Below, one piece after another: positions 13,486 to 19,868 of a DNA stretch of 19,868 nt. The notes beneath the pieces are model-generated. The model had not been told where the DNA came from. It worked only from the letters and a program-made list of their open reading frames with translations, and ran no database searches. Every line of letters begins with the position of its first letter. The stretch's first letter is position 1. This stretch comes from PWND01 sp964601515 (GTDB lineage Bacteria > Bacteroidota > Bacteroidia > Bacteroidales > UBA7960), in NCBI GenBank assembly GCA_964601515.1, contig CAZRNU010000052.1:1-19868 (forward strand), read 5' to 3'. The position numbers were made by a program, and so were the translations under genes.

Positions 13486-15234
13486 ATGAGAATACTTTTC
13501 GTTGCATTTTTCTTATTGTCATTTCATCTAATAATAGCGCAAAATACTTATTTTGCCTCCGGCTCTTCCAATAATGAGTTTATCGATAGATTGGAAATAA
13601 AATCAGGAAAAGCATTACCCGGGCATCATTCAATTTTCAAACCTTATGGAAGGAAATCTGTATTAAGTTTCATTGAAAAGGCTGATTCCTTAATTCTTTC
13701 ATTAAGTGAAACAGATAAGAATATTATTTCAGCTTTAATTTTTGAAAATGCTGAATTTGCAAGTCAAAAACAACAACCATCTCAAAGACCATTACTGAAG
13801 TACTTTTATCAATACCGTCAGGATTTCTACCGATTGCATGATGATGATTATTTTATTGCAGTAAATCCGGTTATAAATTTTGATCTTGGACTTGAGAAAG
13901 ATATAAAAGAACATCTTTACTTAAATACAAGAGGAATTGAAGTTAGAGGACTGATTAATAAAAGAGTAGGGTTTTATAGTTATTTGGCAGATAACCAAGC
14001 CAGATTTCCATCATATGTTAACTCTCAAATTTCTCAGCAGGAAGGCGCTGTTTCCGGAGAAGGTTGGAACCAACAGTTTGGATCAGGGGGCTATGATTTT
14101 TTTACCGCAAGAGGTTATATTTCATTCAAGGCTACAAAAAGTATTGAAATGCAATTTGGTCAGGATAAGAATTTTATAGGTCATGGTATAAGATCATTAT
14201 TGCTTTCAGATTATGCCAACAATTATTTATTCCTAAAAATCAATACTCAAATCGGACGCTTTCATTATCAAAACTTATTTGCTGAGTTAATAGATTATCC
14301 TTTAAGGTCATACGGAGGTAGATTATTTGATAAAAAGTATTCTACAACTCATGTTTTATCTATGAATTTAACTGATAAGTTTCAGTTAGCACTCTTTGAA
14401 AATGTAATATTTGGAAGATCTGATGACATGGGTAGGAGAGGTTTGGAATTACATTATTTCAACCCGATTATTTTTTACCGAGCTGTTGAACACCATGTAG
14501 GGGATGCTGACAAGGTAGCCATTGGCTTAAATTGGCGTTGGATTTTATGGAGAAAAGCTTCATTTTATGGTCAGATTTATATTGATGATTTTCATCTTGG
14601 TGATATTAGTAAAGATGTTGATTATCTGTTGTTTAAGTATGGAATAAGAGGTGAAAGAAGGTATGAAGAATATGCATCGTTTAGGAATAAATTTGCTTTG
14701 CAAACGGGTTTGAAAATTGTGGATTTGTTTGGTGTAGAAAATCTTGATATTCAAGGAGAAGCAAATTTTGTTCGCCCTTATGTATATTCTCATTATGATA
14801 CTTATGAAAGTGGATTACGCCCTTCTGCAAGCTACTCTCATTATAGTCAGGCTCTCGCGCATCCGCTTGGTGCCAATTTTAGAGAGTATATTGGAGTTGT
14901 AAAGTATCAACCTCATTATAAATGGACAGTTTTAAGTACATTTATGTATGCAAATCAAGGTGTAGATTCTGCTGATGTAAACTTTGGCAGTAATATACTA
15001 AATGACTATTCAGACAGGCCCGGGGATTATTATTTATTTTTTCTTCAAGGTAATAGAAGAAATATTATGCATTGGGAATTGATGCTTTCATGGCAGTTTA
15101 GACATAATTTCTGGATTGATGGCAGGTTTGTTTTAAGAAATGAAGAATATCCGCAGCAAGGATTAAATAATAATACACATCACTTTGGATTAGGATTGAG
15201 AATGAATATCTCACCTCGTAGATACTTGCTTTAA
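13486..15234 (+). CDS. Wzi/RemB-like outer-membrane beta-barrel protein
   Basis: I place the start at 13486 because it gives a clean signal peptide (MRILFVAFFLLSFHLIIAQ) and a 10-nt gap to the previous gene; an ATG at 13447 in the same frame would overlap that gene and bury the signal. The mature ~563 residues show alternating aromatic strands of a large beta-barrel. The central part has GIEVRGLINKRVGFYSYLADNQ, then FFTARGYISF, then MQFGQDKNFIGHGIRSLLLSDYANNYLFLKI, a pattern I associate with the Wzi capsule-assembly family and RemB gliding proteins of Bacteroidota. The end (HHFGLGLRMNISPRRYLL) fits a final strand. A role in polysaccharide attachment or surface adhesion is possible but not shown. 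Its stop codon overlaps that of hemW on the other strand (TTAA). Confidence 0.8.
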   Translation: MRILFVAFFLLSFHLIIAQNTYFASGSSNNEFIDRLEIKSGKALPGHHSIFKPYGRKSVLSFIEKADSLILSLSETDKNIISALIFENAEFASQKQQPSQRPLLKYFYQYRQDFYRLHDDDYFIAVNPVINFDLGLEKDIKEHLYLNTRGIEVRGLINKRVGFYSYLADNQARFPSYVNSQISQQEGAVSGEGWNQQFGSGGYDFFTARGYISFKATKSIEMQFGQDKNFIGHGIRSLLLSDYANNYLFLKINTQIGRFHYQNLFAELIDYPLRSYGGRLFDKKYSTTHVLSMNLTDKFQLALFENVIFGRSDDMGRRGLELHYFNPIIFYRAVEHHVGDADKVAIGLNWRWILWRKASFYGQIYIDDFHLGDISKDVDYLLFKYGIRGERRYEEYASFRNKFALQTGLKIVDLFGVENLDIQGEANFVRPYVYSHYDTYESGLRPSASYSHYSQALAHPLGANFREYIGVVKYQPHYKWTVLSTFMYANQGVDSADVNFGSNILNDYSDRPGDYYLFFLQGNRRNIMHWELMLSWQFRHNFWIDGRFVLRNEEYPQQGLNNNTHHFGLGLRMNISPRRYLL

Positions 15235-16379
15235 TCTATAAACAAATCTGCAGCAATTCCATCAGCAAGAAATTTTCCTTTATTGCTGATTATCAAATGA
15301 TTGTTTTTGTTGATTAAAAGCTCGTTTTGAATATACTTTCTCGATGATTTTTCTATTTGGTTCCAAATTTTATTTCCAAATTCATTTTTTATTTTTTCTA
15401 AATCACAACCCCACATTGTTCTTAATGAAGTCATTATATATTCATTAATCTGCTGGTTTAAAGAAAGGTCTTCAAATTCTCTTGGTAGTTTATTTTCACT
15501 TATGATGCTTCTTACATATTCAGAAGTGTTTGATACATTCCAGAATCGTTTTCCTATTGTAAAACTGTGAGCAGCAGGTCCCAATCCTAAATATGGCAAG
15601 CCAGTCCAATAGCTTAGATTATGGCGGGAGAAAAATCCTTGTTTCCCAAAATTTGAAATTTCATAATGAATATAGCCACTTTGCTCCATTAATTCCATCA
15701 TAATCTCGAATTGTCTTGCTGCATTTTCATCTGAAACCGCCTGCAATTTGCCTTTTTTGATAAACAAATCGAGTGGAGTCTTTTCTTCAACAGTTAAGGC
15801 ATAAGATGAAATATGAGGAATTTTTAATTCAAAAGCCCTTCTCAAATTTTTAATCCAGTTTTCGTCTGTAAGTGTTGGTATTCCATAAATCAAATCTATT
15901 GTTATGTTTTCAATGCCGCCGGAAATTGCATTTATTATGCTGGTTTCAGCCTGACTTACAGAATGAATCCGATTCATATATTTTAAGTCCTCCTCAAAGA
16001 ATGACTGAATACCAATACTTAAACGGTTTATGCCTAAAGTTTTAAGCTCTGAAATTTTTGTCGAAGTCAGATCGTCGGGATTTGCTTCAAGGGTTATTTC
16101 AGTATTATTATCTAACTCATAAACGATTGAAATTGCTTTGAAAAGTTGCTCTAACTCATTGATTGATAGTATTGAAGGAGTGCCACCTCCAAAGTATAAT
16201 GTATCAAGATAGACTTTTGAGTGATTCCCTGACTTTATATAAAAATCCTTGGTGAGGTTTATCTCTTTTATGAGTGCTGATATAAAATCAGGTCGATTTT
16301 TTTGTGAAACCGAAAAATGAAAATTACAGTAATTACAAGCCTGACGGCAAAAAGGTATATGTATATACAATCCGGGCAT
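15231..16379 (-). CDS. hemW: Radical SAM heme chaperone HemW (coproporphyrinogen oxidase-like)
   Basis: HemW is a radical-SAM-family protein thought to deliver heme to membrane haem proteins; it was long annotated as oxygen-independent coproporphyrinogen oxidase. The 382-residue protein begins MPGLYIHIPF and has CRQACNYC, the CxxxCxxC cluster motif (C11, C15, C18). Further motifs are FGGGTPS (63-69, SAM binding), EANPDD, RLSIGIQSF and RHNLSYWTG, the last carrying the HNxxYW sequence typical of HemW. HemN-type enzymes have a longer N-terminus, absent here. It follows gltX by 5 nt on the same strand and ends tail to tail with the Wzi/RemB-like gene, overlapping by 4 nt. Confidence 0.93.
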   Translation of the reverse strand: MPGLYIHIPFCRQACNYCNFHFSVSQKNRPDFISALIKEINLTKDFYIKSGNHSKVYLDTLYFGGGTPSILSINELEQLFKAISIVYELDNNTEITLEANPDDLTSTKISELKTLGINRLSIGIQSFFEEDLKYMNRIHSVSQAETSIINAISGGIENITIDLIYGIPTLTDENWIKNLRRAFELKIPHISSYALTVEEKTPLDLFIKKGKLQAVSDENAARQFEIMMELMEQSGYIHYEISNFGKQGFFSRHNLSYWTGLPYLGLGPAAHSFTIGKRFWNVSNTSEYVRSIISENKLPREFEDLSLNQQINEYIMTSLRTMWGCDLEKIKNEFGNKIWNQIEKSSRKYIQNELLINKNNHLIISNKGKFLADGIAADLFID

Positions 16380-16384
16380 TATGA

Positions 16385-17914
16385 TTAGCCGTTAACTGTA
16401 ATAGCTTTCTGTATTCTTTTTATAACTTCTTCTTTTCCAAGATAAGCCATAATTTCTTTAAGGTCAGGACCTTTACCTTCTCCAACCATAGAAATTCGAA
16501 GCCCAATCATAAGCTGTCCTGCAGGAATTTGATTTTGCTCCATAAAATCATGAAGTGCTTTATCAATTTGTTCTACTGAAAAATCACTTATGCTGTTAAG
16601 AACATCTATAGCTTTTGTAAGGATTTGGGCAGTGTTCTCTTTCCATTTCCCTTTAACAGTTTTCTCATCGTAAGATTGAGGAGCAATAAAGAAGAAACTT
16701 AATTGCTCCCATAGTTCATTAACAAAATTTACCCTGTCTTTTACTAAAGAAACTAGTTTGGTAAGACTTTCTATATTTATTTCAACCCCTTTATCTTTTA
16801 TATAAGGATGGAAAAGGCTTGCAATTTCTTCATTGGTTTTACTAAGAAGATATTTATGATTAAACCATTTTGCTTTTTCGGGATCAAATTTTGCACCGGA
16901 TTTATTCACTCTTTCTATAGAGAATTCATTTACTAATTCATCAATTGAGAATATTTCCTGTTCTGTTCCCGGATTCCAACCCATTAGAGCTAGCATATTA
17001 ATAAATGCTTCAGGGAAATAACCGGATTCTTTATATCCGCTTGATATTTCACCGGATTTTGGGTCTGTCCATCTCATTGGAAATACAGGAAACCCTAGTC
17101 TGTCGCCATCTCTTTTGCTAAGCTTTCCATTTCCATCAGGTTTAAGTAATAATGGTAAATGTGCAAACTTTGGCATTTTATCTGTCCATCCGAATGCTTT
17201 ATAAAGCATAACATGAAGAGGAGCAGAAGGCAGCCATTCTTCACCTCTAATAACATGGCTGATTTGCATAAGATAATCATCTACAACATTAGCCAGATGA
17301 TATGTTGGCATTCCGTCTGATTTAAAAAGGACTTTATCATCAAGAGTGGAAGAAATTACTTTAATATGACCACGAATTAAATCATCAAACTCAATCAAAA
17401 AGTCCTCAGGCATTTTAAAACGGATTACGTATTGAGTACCGCTGCTTATTAAGTCATTTACTTCCTCTTGAGAAAGAGTAAGAGAGTTTTTCATCTCTTT
17501 ACGGCTATGGCAATCGTATTGAGGTTGTTTTGTTTTATCAGCTTCCAGCCTTTTTCGCATTGCTTCCAATTCATCAGCAGTGTCAAATGCATAATATGCA
17601 TTGCCGCTATCCAGAAGTTGCATTGCATATTGTTTATACATTTCTTTTCTTTCACTTTGGCGGTAGGGACCAAAAGATGTGTTTTTATCAGGACCTTCAT
17701 CCCAATTTATGCCGCTCCATTTAAGAGATTCCATTATATATTCTTCGGCACCTTCAACAAATCTTGTTTGGTCGGTATCTTCAATTCTTAGCAAAAATGC
17801 ACCCTTATGCTTTTTAGCAAATAAATAATTATATAATGCGGTTCTAACGCCACCTATATGAAGAGGTCCTGTTGGGCTTGGGGCAAATCTAACTCTAATA
17901 CTGAAATTTGGCAT
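16385..17914 (-). CDS. gltX: Glutamyl-tRNA synthetase
   Basis: GltX attaches glutamate to tRNA-Glu (and tRNA-Gln where glutaminyl-tRNA is made by amidation). The class I catalytic motifs are present: FAPSPTGPLHIGG (10-22, the HIGH motif read as HIGG) and KLSKRDG (264-270, the KMSKS motif). LLRIEDTD (41-48) and HVIRGEEWLPS (220-230) are family signatures, and the C-terminal helical anticodon-binding part ends in ELMAYLGKEE-like residues. At 509 residues it is slightly longer than the common ~470; the stretch after the KMSKS loop (RLGFPVFPMRW, about 272-282) is of a kind I associate with Bacteroidota enzymes. It is followed after 5 nt by hemW and preceded after 68 nt by a LysE-family gene. Confidence 0.98.
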   Translation of the reverse strand: MPNFSIRVRFAPSPTGPLHIGGVRTALYNYLFAKKHKGAFLLRIEDTDQTRFVEGAEEYIMESLKWSGINWDEGPDKNTSFGPYRQSERKEMYKQYAMQLLDSGNAYYAFDTADELEAMRKRLEADKTKQPQYDCHSRKEMKNSLTLSQEEVNDLISSGTQYVIRFKMPEDFLIEFDDLIRGHIKVISSTLDDKVLFKSDGMPTYHLANVVDDYLMQISHVIRGEEWLPSAPLHVMLYKAFGWTDKMPKFAHLPLLLKPDGNGKLSKRDGDRLGFPVFPMRWTDPKSGEISSGYKESGYFPEAFINMLALMGWNPGTEQEIFSIDELVNEFSIERVNKSGAKFDPEKAKWFNHKYLLSKTNEEIASLFHPYIKDKGVEINIESLTKLVSLVKDRVNFVNELWEQLSFFFIAPQSYDEKTVKGKWKENTAQILTKAIDVLNSISDFSVEQIDKALHDFMEQNQIPAGQLMIGLRISMVGEGKGPDLKEIMAYLGKEEVIKRIQKAITVNG

Positions 17915-17982
17915 GATAAAAATTTTGTTTTTTTAATGTAGAAATGAGGGCATAGAAATGGCTTCTGAATTTATTGCTATGA

Positions 17983-18612
17983 TTAAAAATCATAAAATAG
18001 CCTTACAAACATAAAAATACCAAATACTATAAGCAATATACCTACAACCCTATTTATTAGTATTATAACCTTAAGGTTTAGATACTTTTTTATTTTATGA
18101 GCAATAAAGCATTTAAATGCATCTGTTAAAAATACTGTTACGATTACACCAACAAAAAAGATAACAGTTTCTTTTGAATTAATATCATACTTAGCTGTAA
18201 TACCTGTAATTACAGCCAACCAGAAGATTATAAGAAAAGGGTTTAATATATTTATGAAGTAACCTTTTAAAATGTATTTAAATATTTTATCGGTTTTTAC
18301 TCTAATTTCAATTTTTGAAGAACTGGGAATTTTGTATTTCCTTAGAAAAGTAATTACTCCAAAAATAATAAGAACAATTCCGCCTGCTATTCCAACAACA
18401 TATTTGTTTTTGTCGTTACTTAATATTTGGAGCGCACCAAGATAGCTCAGCCCTATTAGTGTAATATCACTAAGAACAATGCCCAATGCAAGTTGTAACC
18501 CTGAATTAAACCCTCTGTATATGCTTGTTTGTATAAGTGCAAAGAATGACGGCCCAATTAAAAAAGCCAGCAAAATGCCTGCGCCTACACCTTCCAATAA
18601 AGCTGAACTCAT
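17983..18612 (-). CDS. LysE/RhtB-family amino-acid exporter
   Basis: This 209-residue inner-membrane protein with about six hydrophobic segments has the length and order of the LysE superfamily. The first segment carries GPSFFALIQTSIYRGFNSGLQ-type residues (20-40, the GP...G...G pattern) and GIVLSD (44-49); the middle has NILNPFLIIFW (121-131), the family's NP motif, and the last segment is GILLIVFGIFMFVRL. Such proteins export amino acids or their derivatives; the substrate cannot be read from sequence. The gene starts 7 nt after a GH3-family gene, so the two are probably one unit, with gltX 68 nt further on. The exporter might carry the product made by the GH3-like enzyme, which is inference. 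Confidence 0.88.
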   Translation of the reverse strand: MSSALLEGVGAGILLAFLIGPSFFALIQTSIYRGFNSGLQLALGIVLSDITLIGLSYLGALQILSNDKNKYVVGIAGGIVLIIFGVITFLRKYKIPSSSKIEIRVKTDKIFKYILKGYFINILNPFLIIFWLAVITGITAKYDINSKETVIFFVGVIVTVFLTDAFKCFIAHKIKKYLNLKVIILINRVVGILLIVFGIFMFVRLFYDF

Positions 18613-18619
18613 AAACTAA

Positions 18620-19868
18620 CTATTTTTTGTAGTTGGCAATAAAATTTTCCCATTCTTCAAGAATGTGGTTTTTCACAACTCTTGGGAATTTATTTTGCGC
18701 ACCTTCTTTTCCTTTTGATCTTAAAAAGTCGTAGAATACTTTTGAAGGCAGAACTTCTACTAAAACATTTTTAATAGCAGCAATCCGTTCTACCCTATAA
18801 TCATCATTCAAGACTTTAAGATTGTCGTCAATATGTTTTTGTAATACTTCAGGATCAACATTGCTATCAGTACCAACAAACCATTTGTGAGCAAACATTG
18901 TTTCATATTTTATGCCTGCAACGCAAAATTCTCTAACTTCAATATTAAGCTGATCTTCAGCCATTTTGATTGCCATATCCATATTTTCCTGCGACATATG
19001 TTCGCCGCATAAACTTAGGAAGTGCTTCGTTCTACCTGTAATTACGATTTCACATAATTCTTTGGAGGTGAATTTAATAACATCTCCGATTAAGTATCTC
19101 CAGGCACCGGCGCATGTACTTAATAATAAAGCATATTCAACATTTTCTTCAATTTCATCAATGAATAATGTTTTAGCATCAGGCTTTATGTTGTTATCAT
19201 TGTCGAAATTTTCGGAAGTAAAAGGCACAAACTCGAAGAATATTCCATTATCTAAAACTAATTGCATACTATTAGTATTTGGTCTGCTTTGATATGCGAT
19301 AAAACCTTCAGATGCAAGATATGTTTCAATATATGTTATAGGTTTGCCAAGTAATTTTTCAAAGCCTTTAGCATATGGTTTGAAAGAAACACCACCATGA
19401 ACAAAAATTGATAAATTTGGCCATATTTCGTGAATATTTTTCAACTTATAATGTTCAATAACCATTTCAATTAGAATTTGCCACCAGGCAGGAACTCCCA
19501 CAATTACTCCGATATCCCAATCTTTAGCTTTTTTAACTATTTCATTCAATTTCGTAGGCCAGTCTTTTTCTTTGGAGATTCGTTTCCCCGGTTTATAAAA
19601 ATGTTGAAACCAGAATGGAATATTCTTAGTAGTAATGCCGGATAAGTCTCCCTCATAGTATGTTCCGTTATAATTCAAATGTGTACTACCACCAAGAGCC
19701 AAAAACCCTTTTTCGTAAAATTCCGGTGGAAAATCGTAACGGGCAAGAGAAAAAATTTGTTTAACGCTGGTTTTTTTCATTGCCCTGAGCATATGCGGAG
19801 TAACAGGTATGTATTTGCTTGATGCTTCACTAGTACCGGAGCTAAGCGCGAAATACTTTATTCTTCCC
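18620..19868 (-). CDS. GH3-family acyl-amido synthetase-like protein, N-terminus cut by window end
   Basis: The frame stays open past the ATG at 19792 to the end of the window, and the extra residues include FALSSGTSEASSKYIPVTP, the ATP-binding P-loop of the GH3/acyl-adenylate group, so the true start lies outside. Other signatures in order are YLASEGF (the ATP-site YxxxE), FFEFVPF, WRYLIGDVIKFT (matching YRxGDVV of plant GH3), ITGRTKHFL with GEHMSQEN (the hinge region), LNDDYRVERI and NKFPRV near the C-terminus. Plant GH3 enzymes join amino acids to hormone carboxylates through an acyl-adenylate; bacterial members are common in Bacteroidota but their substrates are mostly unknown. It is 7 nt upstream of the LysE-family exporter gene. 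Confidence 0.9.
   Translation of the reverse strand, partial: GRIKYFALSSGTSEASSKYIPVTPHMLRAMKKTSVKQIFSLARYDFPPEFYEKGFLALGGSTHLNYNGTYYEGDLSGITTKNIPFWFQHFYKPGKRISKEKDWPTKLNEIVKKAKDWDIGVIVGVPAWWQILIEMVIEHYKLKNIHEIWPNLSIFVHGGVSFKPYAKGFEKLLGKPITYIETYLASEGFIAYQSRPNTNSMQLVLDNGIFFEFVPFTSENFDNDNNIKPDAKTLFIDEIEENVEYALLLSTCAGAWRYLIGDVIKFTSKELCEIVITGRTKHFLSLCGEHMSQENMDMAIKMAEDQLNIEVREFCVAGIKYETMFAHKWFVGTDSNVDPEVLQKHIDDNLKVLNDDYRVERIAAIKNVLVEVLPSKVFYDFLRSKGKEGAQNKFPRVVKNHILEEWENFIANYKK

Noticed and set aside
19790..19792. ATG at 19792 as the start of the GH3-like gene
   Set aside because: Upstream in-frame codons to the window end encode the SSGTS ATP-binding motif, so this Met is internal.

Overview
This is an AT-rich window that looks like a member of the Bacteroidota, probably an uncultured Bacteroidales-like anaerobe. 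The signs are a TonB-dependent receptor followed by SCEK-type lipoproteins, upstream elements matching the Bacteroidota -7 consensus TAnnTTTG, the absence of Shine-Dalgarno sequences at most starts, and a GH3-family gene of the type common in that phylum. A run of exactly 100 N (3143-3242) marks one assembly gap, so the window comes from a draft or metagenomic assembly. Both ends cut through genes.

Layout. (1) 2-3022, plus strand: the 3' part of a TonB-dependent outer-membrane receptor, then two 152-residue His/Asp-rich lipoproteins. (2) 3023-3349: a convergent intergenic region holding a ~98-bp tandem repeat interrupted by the assembly gap. (3) 3350-12298, minus strand: a continuous nickel and [NiFe]-hydrogenase maturation block, in transcription order hypF, hypC, hypD, hypE, nikM, nikL, nikQ, nikO, hypA, hypB. 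All six Hyp proteins are present, and a complete ECF-type Ni/Co importer sits between hypE and hypA. (4) 12399-15234, plus strand: a CrcB/Fluc fluoride channel, a pentapeptide-repeat protein and a Wzi/RemB-like outer-membrane protein. (5) 15231 to the end, minus strand: GH3-family enzyme (cut by the window end), LysE-family exporter, gltX and hemW.

How the genes fit together. The hyp genes build the Fe(CN)2CO group (HypF, E, C, D) and insert nickel (HypA, HypB) into a [NiFe] hydrogenase whose structural genes are not in the window. NikMLQO would bring nickel across the inner membrane. The receptor and lipoproteins that converge on the block are good candidates for the outer-membrane step of the same metal route; this is inference. 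A 28-bp inverted repeat with the 6-N16-6 layout of NikR operators lies over the predicted nikM transcription start. The hypF/crcB divergent region has a palindromic TACTTTTG/TATCTTTG element lying 50 nt from both start codons, which looks like a symmetric bidirectional promoter.

The most interesting points are the possible outer-to-inner membrane nickel route, the NikR-like operator, the symmetric divergent promoter, the switch-histidine replacement in NikO, the heptamer repeats ahead of hypA and hypB, and the tight pairing of a GH3-like amide synthetase with a LysE exporter.
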